From NCBI GenBank assembly GCA_003132765.1, contig PKYU01000086.1:1-5729 (forward strand): 5,729 nucleotides of DNA. The letters are read 5' to 3'. Below the pieces are notes generated by a model. That model made no database searches and was not told the DNA's origin. It saw only the letters and a program-made list of their open reading frames with translations. A program made the translations under genes and the position numbers. Source of the stretch: Chitinophagaceae bacterium. GTDB taxonomy: Bacteria; Bacteroidota; Bacteroidia; Chitinophagales; Chitinophagaceae. This document shows positions 1 to 5,729 of the stretch, piece by piece. Positions within the stretch are counted from its first letter, which is position 1. Each line of letters starts with the position of its first letter.

Positions 1-317
1 GTAATAGGAGCCTTTTCATTATGGCAAGCCCGGTTCAAATAAGCTCCATAATATTCAAAATGTTCATTTATCTCAAGGGCGGTTTTTTTTGTTGTGCCAT
101 TTTTTATGAGATGGTTGGTTGCTGCTGCCACCGTATTTTTATTTTCATAAGAATTTCCTGCATCGAAAATCCATTCTATCACTGATACTTCTTCAGCTCC
201 ATCATTAATATAATAAACATTTGCTCCATTTTGAAGAGTATATTTTTGACAGGGCTTGAGCGTCAAACTAAATTCAATGGCATCTTTTATTGGTGGTGGG
301 AGGGTTCTGTCTAGCAT
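1..317 (-). CDS. Inactive-type M16 peptidase subunit, N-terminal part (runs off the window)
   Basis: I translated this from the sequence: 105 complete codons from ATG at 317, still open at base 1. The protein has the opening fold of M16 (insulinase/pitrilysin-like) peptidases: the strand with YTLQNGANVYYIND (about residues 26-39), then EWIFDAGNSYEN, then a helix leading to NGTTKKTALEINEHFEYYGAYLN (about 73-95), which matches the usual 'GTxxxxxxEIxxxxExxGxxLN' block. Aligned with the neighbouring active M16 protein, HLFEH is replaced by A65-A-T-N68-H69. One zinc histidine and the catalytic glutamate are therefore gone. Proteins like this serve as the non-catalytic half of M16B heterodimers, helping to shape the chamber and bind substrate. 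The gene follows the active subunit by 100 bp on the same strand. No signal peptide is visible. The start is limited by an in-frame stop at 351-353; no other ATG lies between. C-terminal features, including any R/Y substrate-binding pair, are outside the window. Confidence 0.85.
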   Translation of the reverse strand, partial: MLDRTLPPPIKDAIEFSLTLKPCQKYTLQNGANVYYINDGAEEVSVIEWIFDAGNSYENKNTVAAATNHLIKNGTTKKTALEINEHFEYYGAYLNRACHNEKAPI

Positions 318-417
318 TAAAAATTTATCTAAGATTCTGAAAATATAAGTTTATAAATAAATAGTTTGAGGTATTTTATTAATATTTTATGCAACCCCCA
401 AACGCCAAAAATAAATG

Positions 418-1653
418 TCAGGCAGATCTGTAATACAAGGTACTGCAATTGCTATCAACAAAAATTTTCTGACACTCTTCCTGAATTTCCTGTACCGTTA
501 CTGCCCGGTACTTATTGAGTTCCTCATTCATTAAATTGGCATCACCTAACAATTCATATGTAGCAAGACTATTGGCTCGGTTTACGAGGCTAATATCCTC
601 AAAAATCATAAGGCTTTCCGATTTATTTTTCACTTTCTCCAATTCAGTATTGTTAACCAATTCATTTTTCATATAATCCAATTCCTCTTTTACCGCCTTT
701 TCAGCCTCCTCTAAAGAAACACCTTTAATCAATTTTCCATCTATGTATAAGAGGCCGGGATCTATACTTCCAAAATGAGAACACTGTATGCTACTGAATA
801 GCTGTTTTTCCTTGACCAGCTTTTGATATAGCCTCGAAGAAGCTCCTCCTCCTAAAATTTCTGTGATTAGGTCCGTAACATAATAGTTTTTATCAAGTCG
901 AGAGCCCATATGCCAGCATTTATACAATGCATCAAGAGGCACACTTGCCTTCAATTCCAAAAAAGCCGGTGCAGTTTGTTTTGGTTCAGCAGACAAGTTT
1001 CTAGCGTATTTTTTACCGGAAGGTAAAGGACCAAACCATTTCTCTGCCAAAAGCTTCACCTGCTCAAGATTTACGTTTCCTGCTACAACAACTATAGCAT
1101 TTGCAGGTGTATAATGTTTAATGAAGAAATTTTGTACATCTTCCAATGTTGCCTTTTCCACATGACCTGGCTCCTTACCAATTGTCATCCATTTATAGGG
1201 ATGAAATTTATAAGCCAATTCTCTCATTTTATGCCAAACATCACCATATGGTTTGTTGATATAGTGTTCTTTAAATTCTTCTACTACCACCTTTCTTTGA
1301 ACTTCCAACGAATTTTCGTTAAATGCCAGCGAAAGCATTCTATCGCTTTCAAGCCAAAAGGCTGTTTCAATATTTTCTAAGGGGAGTTGCAAATAATAAT
1401 TAGTAAGGTCATTGGTAGTATAGGCATTATTTTCTCCCCCCGCCATTTGCAGTACCTCATCATAGGAAGGAATATTAATGCTTCCTCCAAACATAAGATG
1501 TTCAAACAAATGTGCAAACCCGGTGCGGAAAGGTTCCTCATCTCTTGCGCCAACATCGAACATTACATCAAGGACTGCCATTGGTGTGCTTTTGTCTTCA
1601 TGAACAATTACCCTAAGCCCATTGTCCAAAACAAATCTTTCAAATTTGATCAT
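418..1653 (-). CDS. M16B zinc metallopeptidase (insulinase family), catalytic subunit
   Basis: This is a complete 411-residue protein, a normal length for a two-domain bacterial M16B peptidase. The inverted zinc motif HxxEH is intact as H48-L-F-E51-H52 after the typical strand NGLRVIVHED. The third zinc ligand is most likely E126, in VVVEEFKE, reached by aligning with the VIIRE block of mitochondrial processing peptidase; E125 is next to it. GGENNAYTTNDLTNYY (72-87) and the GGGASSRLYQKL block (268-278) are further family signatures. Known M16B enzymes form clam-like dimers that enclose and cut unfolded peptides. No signal peptide or membrane segment is visible, so a cytoplasmic location is inferred. 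The next gene on the strand encodes a partner lacking the catalytic motif, so a heterodimer is likely. The 57-bp gap from the upstream aspartic peptidase gene has no clear terminator. The substrate cannot be told from sequence. Confidence 0.95.
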   Translation of the reverse strand: MIKFERFVLDNGLRVIVHEDKSTPMAVLDVMFDVGARDEEPFRTGFAHLFEHLMFGGSINIPSYDEVLQMAGGENNAYTTNDLTNYYLQLPLENIETAFWLESDRMLSLAFNENSLEVQRKVVVEEFKEHYINKPYGDVWHKMRELAYKFHPYKWMTIGKEPGHVEKATLEDVQNFFIKHYTPANAIVVVAGNVNLEQVKLLAEKWFGPLPSGKKYARNLSAEPKQTAPAFLELKASVPLDALYKCWHMGSRLDKNYYVTDLITEILGGGASSRLYQKLVKEKQLFSSIQCSHFGSIDPGLLYIDGKLIKGVSLEEAEKAVKEELDYMKNELVNNTELEKVKNKSESLMIFEDISLVNRANSLATYELLGDANLMNEELNKYRAVTVQEIQEECQKIFVDSNCSTLYYRSA

Positions 1654-1710
1654 GGCCGCAAATTTGGGTTAATCCATTTCATTTTCCCAAAAAGAATTAA
1701 GAAAATAATC

Positions 1711-2898
1711 CTAATAAATGTGACTAACCCGGAAAGAAAATAATTTTGGCTCCCCTTTTCGGGAGATAAGAAAAGTAATTTTTTGGCCAACAGTCTGCAT
1801 TAGGTTTTTATAAATGCCTATGTCATTACTGAAATTTGTATTTACTGCTATAACAATATCATCCCTTCTTAGCCCTGACTTATACGCGGGGGAGTGGGGA
1901 ACCACGTCATCCAAAATAATCCTTCCGTTTACATAATTCATATTGAGCCCTGTATAGGAATAATCAAATTCATCATTAAAATGACTGTTTGGTAAAATAT
2001 GAATTTCCTGCTTTGCATAATTTATAGTCATATTGAAACGTCGCAGCAAATCATTACCAATAACGCCTCCCAGGAAAGGGTAAGAAGTGGCGTTAAATTC
2101 ATCATCGAGAATATTAGTTGGCACCCGCCTGAATTTATATGGTCCTAATTGAAGAGAATTGATGATAGTAAGCATCATATGCTTTTTACCACCAAGACCC
2201 TGAACCTGTATGGATACAGGTTTTCTGCGATGCTTTAAAACCGAACTATCTTCTTCAAATTGCTTACTTATTAAAAAACAAAGACCCGCACCGGTATCGA
2301 TATAGAAGTTTGCATTAATGGTTCTTTCGTCTTTTATAATCAAAGGCTGAATGGGCAAAGCAGTAAAAAGAGGATGGAGCAAAAACCCAATACGAGGGTA
2401 TTTTATACTTCCAGGGCTATACACTTCAATGATTAAGCTATCAAAATCTATTTTGACTATAAAGCTTTTGAAGAAGCTATACCCGATAATTCCGTCAATT
2501 TTTTCTCCATAAACACTGGTTAGAACATCATAATCATTAATGTAAAAATCGAGACTGTCAATCGTCAGCCCTGGAAATGTCAGCCGGTTATTCTTTGCAA
2601 AGTCCACCTCTCTCACACCAGCAATGCCACTAATTGTTCTTCCGGAAGGAACATGGGGAATATGAAATTCTTCGGTAGTGGCAGAATCCAATGAAATAGC
2701 CCCGCTTCCAGTATCAAGGATGAAATTTAACGGGGCTTCAATATTATTAAAACGTCCCTGAACAATCATTACGCCGCCAATAAGTTGCCTGAAATGGAAT
2801 TTTGTAATGAACTTTGCAGGTTGTTCATTTTTTATTTCCTGACCGTAAGAAAAACACGCAGTTAATAAAAATGATATTAAAAAAAAACCTCTTATCAT
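1711..2898 (-). CDS. Secreted two-lobed aspartic peptidase (retropepsin-like) with C-terminal PDZ domain
   Basis: The protein has 395 residues from ATG at 2898. I chose this start because it opens a signal peptide (MIRGFFLISFLLTACFSYGQ); an in-frame ATG at 2985 would add 29 polar residues in front of it and overlap the start of mqnC. Cleavage may be by signal peptidase I near YG-QE, or LTAC (C15) may act as a lipobox, which would anchor the protein in a membrane. Two aspartic-peptidase lobes follow, each with its own active-site triplet: FILDTGSG (D62) with a later GIIGYSFF, and FYIDTGAG (D201) with a later GVIGNDLL. This matches the clan AA pattern of DTG plus a hydrophobic-hydrophobic-Gly element, duplicated in one chain. 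A PDZ domain (about 316-386, with SPAYKSGLRRDDIVIAVN) ends the protein and probably binds peptide C-termini. The likely site of action is the periplasm. It is first in a same-strand run with the two M16 genes. The biological substrate is unknown. Confidence 0.88.
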   Translation of the reverse strand: MIRGFFLISFLLTACFSYGQEIKNEQPAKFITKFHFRQLIGGVMIVQGRFNNIEAPLNFILDTGSGAISLDSATTEEFHIPHVPSGRTISGIAGVREVDFAKNNRLTFPGLTIDSLDFYINDYDVLTSVYGEKIDGIIGYSFFKSFIVKIDFDSLIIEVYSPGSIKYPRIGFLLHPLFTALPIQPLIIKDERTINANFYIDTGAGLCFLISKQFEEDSSVLKHRRKPVSIQVQGLGGKKHMMLTIINSLQLGPYKFRRVPTNILDDEFNATSYPFLGGVIGNDLLRRFNMTINYAKQEIHILPNSHFNDEFDYSYTGLNMNYVNGRIILDDVVPHSPAYKSGLRRDDIVIAVNTNFSNDIGIYKNLMQTVGQKITFLISRKGEPKLFSFRVSHIY

Positions 2899-2927
2899 AT
2901 CAACACTGAAATTAAACTTTATGCCTG

Positions 2928-2935
2928 TACTTTTG
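2928..2935 (+). promoter_or_regulatory. Putative mqnC promoter, Bacteroidota -7 element TACTTTTG
   Basis: TACTTTTG matches the Bacteroidota housekeeping -7 consensus TAnnTTTG at every fixed position. It would place transcription start near 2941-2943 and give a leader of about 40 bases before the mqnC ATG. The matching -33 element (TTTG/TTG) is weak: the expected spot, about 20 bases upstream, reads ACTG (2905-2908). The call rests on consensus and position only. Confidence 0.5.
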
Positions 2936-2951
2936 TAATGGATTTTACAAA
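2932..2951. repeat. Perfect inverted repeat TTTGTAA-N6-TTACAAA, possible operator
   Basis: Two perfect 7-bp arms (2932-2938 and 2945-2951) are separated by tggatt. The repeat overlaps the last bases of the TACTTTTG element and covers the predicted transcription start of mqnC. A dimeric repressor bound here would block mqnC and could also affect the divergent aspartic peptidase gene. It has no T-tract and is too AT-rich to be a convincing terminator. No regulator gene lies in the window, so the operator role is inferred from symmetry and position. Confidence 0.4.
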
Positions 2952-2983
2952 CGGCAACGATAATTTTAACTAAATCATAATTC

Positions 2984-4108
2984 ATGAACTCTTCGGGGCT
3001 TCTTCAAAAAGCGATGCGATTTGAAAATCTTTCTGTAGATGAAGGAACGTTTTTATTTAACAATGGTTCGCTCGCAGAGCTGATGTACGTGGCTAATGAA
3101 CTTAGAAAAAAACAAGTGCCTCACAATAAAGTAACGTGGATTATAGACAGAAATGTAAACACTACCAACGTATGCATTGCTAACTGCAAGTTTTGCAATT
3201 TTTATAGAGTTCCGGGCCATAGCGAAGCGTACATAACCGATATTGAGACTTACAAAAGAAAGATAAATGAAACCTTTCGCTATGGGGGTGAGCAATTATT
3301 ACTACAGGGAGGTCATCATCCGGGATTGGGTCTCGAATATTATGTCGATCTTTTTAAAAAATTAAAAAAATTATATCCAACTTTAAAGCTGCATGCACTT
3401 GGTCCCCCGGAAGTGGCACATATTACAAAGCTATCAGGACTCACACACCGGGAGGTGCTCATTGCCTTAATAAATGCAGGACTTGATTCATTGCCCGGCC
3501 CTGGAGCGGAAATACTAACAGACAGGGTAAGACGGCTAATCAGTAAAGGTAAATGCGGAACTCAGGAATGGCTGGATATTATGATAGAAGCTCATAAACT
3601 AAATCTTACTACTTCCGCAACCATGATGTTTGGTCATGTAGAAACTATACGCGAAAGATTTGAACACCTTGTAAAAATAAGAGAGGTGCAGGCAAAGAAA
3701 CCTGAAGGAGCTAAAGGATTTATCGCATTTATTCCCTGGACTTTCCAGGACGTTGACACACTTCTCGCTAAAATCAGGGGGGTTCACAATCTTACGACTC
3801 CAGATGAATATATACGGATGATTGCTATGAGCAGGATCATGCTACCCAATGTAAAAAATATCCAGGCCAGTTGGCTAACGGTCGGTAAACAGGTTGCCCA
3901 ACTTTGCCTTCACGCTGGCGCTAATGATTTTGGCAGCATCATGATCGAAGAAAATGTAGTTAGTGCCGCCGGAGCGCCCCACAGGTTTACAAGCAAGGGC
4001 ATACAGGATGCAATAAGAGAAGCAGGTTTTGAACCTCAGCTAAGAAACCAGCAATATGAATTCAGAGAAATTCCTGAATTGATGGAAGAACAAGTGATAG
4101 ATTATTAA
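2984..4108 (+). CDS. mqnC: Cyclic dehypoxanthinyl futalosine synthase MqnC (radical SAM)
   Basis: The enzyme closes dehypoxanthinyl futalosine to its cyclic form, a radical-SAM step in the futalosine route to menaquinone, in the cytoplasm. The 374-residue length is normal for MqnC. The [4Fe-4S] motif CxxxCxxC is C64-IAN-C68-KF-C71, within TTNVCIANCKFCNFYR. GGEQLLLQGGHHP (about 97-109), GPPEVAHI, PGPGAEIL with DRVRRLISKGKCG, SATMMFGHVET, and the late block NIQASWLTVGK...GANDFGSIMIEENVVSAAG are all typical of MqnC, and the last distinguishes it from its relative MqnE. The first ATG is kept because LLQKAMRFENLSVDEG resembles the N-terminal helix of the family; a start at M11 would lose part of it. 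The other mqn genes are not in the window, so the pathway is scattered. A TAnnTTTG promoter element lies about 50 bases upstream. The flanking peptidase genes give no functional link. Confidence 0.93.
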   Translation: MNSSGLLQKAMRFENLSVDEGTFLFNNGSLAELMYVANELRKKQVPHNKVTWIIDRNVNTTNVCIANCKFCNFYRVPGHSEAYITDIETYKRKINETFRYGGEQLLLQGGHHPGLGLEYYVDLFKKLKKLYPTLKLHALGPPEVAHITKLSGLTHREVLIALINAGLDSLPGPGAEILTDRVRRLISKGKCGTQEWLDIMIEAHKLNLTTSATMMFGHVETIRERFEHLVKIREVQAKKPEGAKGFIAFIPWTFQDVDTLLAKIRGVHNLTTPDEYIRMIAMSRIMLPNVKNIQASWLTVGKQVAQLCLHAGANDFGSIMIEENVVSAAGAPHRFTSKGIQDAIREAGFEPQLRNQQYEFREIPELMEEQVIDY

Positions 4109-4128
4109 TTTATTTTTTTCCCCTTCCA

Positions 4129-4148
4129 TTCTTCAAAAGAAATTTTTT
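4129..4148 (+). terminator. Weak candidate intrinsic terminator after mqnC
   Basis: A 5-bp stem TTCTT/AAGAA (4129-4133 with 4137-4141, loop CAA) is followed by A and a run of six T. It lies 20 bases after the mqnC stop. The order stem then T-tract fits an intrinsic terminator for rightward transcription, but the stem is short with one G-C pair, so it may be a chance match in AT-rich DNA. Confidence 0.3.
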
Positions 4149-4183
4149 ACTTGATAATAGTTTCTAAATCCCCAACACTAACC

Positions 4184-4203
4184 ACAATTTTCATTAAAAT
4201 TGT
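4184..4203. repeat. Perfect inverted repeat ACAATTTT-N4-AAAATTGT upstream of the S46 gene
   Basis: Two 8-bp arms (4184-4191 and 4196-4203) flank the spacer catt, ending 36 bases before the S46 start codon. Each arm has a single G-C pair, so an RNA hairpin would be unstable. The position suits an operator or activator site for the peptidase gene. I found no exact TAnnTTTG element in the 131-base gap (4109-4239), so the promoter of the S46 gene is not identified. Confidence 0.35.
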
Positions 4204-4239
4204 CTTTAATTTCTATTATTAGAATCTAAATTTTATCAA

Positions 4240-5729
4240 ATGAAAAAAATATTTGTATCATTCATTTTATGTTTCACCTTATTCAGCGCCAGCGCTGATG
4301 AAGGAATGTGGCTTCCAATGCTGCTGGGCCAGCAGGTATATAATGATATGGTGAAACATGGACTAAAACTGACGAAGGAGCAGTTATACAGTATTAATAA
4401 AGCTTCTATTAAAGATGCGATTGTTATTTTTGGCCGGGGCTGTACCGGGGAAATTGTTAGCAGCGAAGGAATGATTTTTACTAACCATCACTGCGGATTT
4501 GGTGTAATTGCCGGCTCAAGCACTGTTGAGCATAATTACCTCAAGGATGGGTTTTATGCTTATACGAAAGGCCAGGAAATAAGATCTGATCTCACTGTAA
4601 CCTTCCTCCTCAGAATTGAAGATGTAACTGACCAGGTAGCAAGCGCACTAAAAGGTTTGAATTATGAAGAGAAAGCAAAAAAAACTGGTGAGATTTATCA
4701 AAAAATTACTGATAAAGTTGCCGACTCCGCCAATTCTATTGTTGGAAAAGTCTACAGCATGTTTAATGGAAACCAATACATCATGTATGTGTATCAAATT
4801 TACAAGGATATACGCCTGGTAGGCGCGCCCCCGGAGAGTGTTGGAAAATTTGGCGGCGATACGGATAATTGGGAATGGCCGCGCCATACCGGAGATTTTT
4901 CAATTTTCCGGGTATACATGTCAAAAAGCGGGAAGCCTGCAACATATAGCCCTGACAATATTCCCTTAAAGCCCAAATGGTTTTTGCCGGTATCCTTAAA
5001 AGGTTATAAGGAAGGTGATTTCACTATGATTTTCGGTTATCCCGGAGGTACCAACCGTTACGAAACCTCCTACGGAATAAAGTTAAAAAATGAAATTGAT
5101 AACCCTTCTTTGGTTAACCTCCGTGCTGTTCGTTTGAAATATATGTATGAACAAATGATTAAAGATCCTGCCATCAAATTAAAGTTGGCAGATAATTATG
5201 CATCTATTGCCAATTACTGGAAATTTTATGATGGGGAAACTAAACAACTTGAAAAATACCATGTGTATGAAGCAAAACAAAATGCTGAAAATAAATTTGA
5301 AGAATGGGCAAAAAATAAACCCGAATTTCAAAATGTTCTCAGTGATTATGAAAAGAATTATACTACATGGACACCTTATGCCAAACAAAGAGTCTTTTTA
5401 TATGAGGGCATTTTGGGTTCTCCCCTTACTGCCTTTGCCTCTTCTCTAATGGCATTGAACAGGGCGCTGGTCACTCCTGGTAAAATGCAGGCCGATGTAA
5501 ATAATGCGTTGAAAGCCGCTGATCTGCAAAGGGAAAAATTTCTAAAAGAAGAGGACCTGACCAGTGATAGAAAAATTATGGCCGCTACTTCAATGATGTT
5601 TTATAATGACATAGACAAAAGCCAGCAGCCAACCAGTTTTTATCTGGCCATCAAAGATAAATTTGGTTCACTGTCTGATGAATCGACTTTTAAAGCCTGG
5701 GCAAATTATGTATTTGACAATACGGTAAT
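4240..5729 (+). CDS. S46 family dipeptidyl-peptidase (DPP7/DPP11-like), N-terminal 496 residues
   Basis: S46 peptidases are chymotrypsin-fold serine exopeptidases that release dipeptides from the N-terminus of oligopeptides, in the periplasm or at the cell surface. The protein starts with a clear signal peptide; the likely cut is ASA-D20, giving mature DEGMWLP, a typical S46 N-terminus. The nucleophile-side histidine is H84 in TNHHC and the catalytic aspartate is D219 in RHTGDFSIFRVY, equivalent to H89 and D225 of Porphyromonas gingivalis DPP7. C68 (GRGCTGE) and C85 are placed to form the trypsin-like disulfide. FGGDTDNW (204-211) and NYWK (325-328) match segments that hold the substrate's free amino group. 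The reading frame is open to the end with no frameshift. Full-length relatives are near 710-720 residues, so the catalytic serine and the Gly/Arg position separating DPP7 from DPP11 specificity fall outside. The gene probably has its own promoter. Confidence 0.95.
   Translation, partial: MKKIFVSFILCFTLFSASADEGMWLPMLLGQQVYNDMVKHGLKLTKEQLYSINKASIKDAIVIFGRGCTGEIVSSEGMIFTNHHCGFGVIAGSSTVEHNYLKDGFYAYTKGQEIRSDLTVTFLLRIEDVTDQVASALKGLNYEEKAKKTGEIYQKITDKVADSANSIVGKVYSMFNGNQYIMYVYQIYKDIRLVGAPPESVGKFGGDTDNWEWPRHTGDFSIFRVYMSKSGKPATYSPDNIPLKPKWFLPVSLKGYKEGDFTMIFGYPGGTNRYETSYGIKLKNEIDNPSLVNLRAVRLKYMYEQMIKDPAIKLKLADNYASIANYWKFYDGETKQLEKYHVYEAKQNAENKFEEWAKNKPEFQNVLSDYEKNYTTWTPYAKQRVFLYEGILGSPLTAFASSLMALNRALVTPGKMQADVNNALKAADLQREKFLKEEDLTSDRKIMAATSMMFYNDIDKSQQPTSFYLAIKDKFGSLSDESTFKAWANYVFDNTV

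Larger units (their letters stand above)
2899..2983. promoter_or_regulatory. Divergent intergenic region between the aspartic peptidase gene and mqnC
   Basis: These 85 bases separate the chosen start of the aspartic peptidase from the ATG of mqnC and must hold most of the signals for both directions, if both are transcribed from here. The plus strand has an exact TAnnTTTG element, and an inverted repeat overlaps it (both listed separately). On the minus strand I found no exact TAnnTTTG; the best partial is TATCGTTG, with one mismatch. No purine-rich Shine-Dalgarno precedes either start, as is usual in Bacteroidota. Confidence 0.6.

Noticed and set aside
340..347. TATATTTT on the minus strand as an internal promoter for the inactive M16 gene.
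   Set aside because: It differs from TAnnTTTG at the last base, has no TTTG at the expected upstream distance, and would leave a very short leader.
1114..1743. Plus-strand open frames of 88 and 118 codons opposite the M16 gene.
   Set aside because: They lie antisense to a well-supported peptidase gene and their translations show no recognisable domain; they are shadows.
2899..2985. A longer aspartic peptidase starting at ATG 2985 (29 more residues).
   Set aside because: It would bury the signal peptide behind 29 residues and overlap the mqnC start by two bases, leaving no room for promoters; the ATG at 2898 gives a standard signal peptide.
3053..3787. Minus-strand open frames of 80 and 62 codons within mqnC.
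   Set aside because: They are antisense to a clear radical-SAM gene with all key motifs in the plus frame and have no recognisable features.
4227..4234. TAAATTTT as the -7 element of the S46 gene.
   Set aside because: One mismatch to the consensus and too near the ATG: transcription would begin at about the start codon.
4648..5449. Short open frames on both strands within the S46 gene.
   Set aside because: The S46 reading frame is continuous and conserved through this stretch; the others are by-products of it.
1..5729. A CRISPR array, tRNA, rRNA, insertion sequence, or a new defence or mobile system.
   Set aside because: No regularly spaced repeats, transposase or integrase motifs, or RNA-gene signatures were seen; every long reading frame belongs to a known housekeeping or peptidase family.

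Overview
The window looks like chromosome of a Bacteroidota (Bacteroidetes) species. It is AT-rich with loosely packed genes and no strong Shine-Dalgarno sequences. It has a TAnnTTTG-type -7 promoter element, an S46 dipeptidyl-peptidase and a paired active/inactive M16 peptidase locus. An environmental lineage such as Chitinophagales or Cytophagales is plausible, because mqnC implies menaquinone synthesis by the futalosine route. That placement is inference and was not tested against any database.

Left half, minus strand (1-2898), read right to left: a secreted two-lobed aspartic peptidase with a C-terminal PDZ domain (2898-1711); a catalytically complete M16B zinc peptidase with an HLFEH motif (1653-418); and the N-terminal 105 residues of a second M16 protein (317-1) that runs off the window. 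In this second protein the zinc/catalytic motif has decayed to AATNH. The two M16 proteins form the classic active plus inactive pair and probably make one heterodimeric peptidase. The gaps of 57 and 100 bp allow co-transcription with the aspartic peptidase but do not prove it.

Centre (2899-2983): a short divergent intergenic region. It carries a TACTTTTG -7 element facing right, overlapped by a perfect 7-bp inverted repeat (TTTGTAA-N6-TTACAAA) that could be an operator.

Right half, plus strand: mqnC (2984-4108), the radical-SAM cyclase of the futalosine menaquinone pathway; a 131-bp gap with a weak terminator-like hairpin and an 8-bp-arm inverted repeat; then the first 496 residues of a secreted S46 dipeptidyl-peptidase (4240 to the end), whose catalytic serine lies beyond the window.

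Overall, four peptidase genes of three unrelated families surround one respiratory-quinone gene. All recognisable genes belong to known families. I found no mobile element, CRISPR array, RNA gene or clearly new multi-gene system. The most interesting points are the degenerate M16 subunit, the two-lobed PDZ aspartic peptidase and the palindrome in the divergent promoter.
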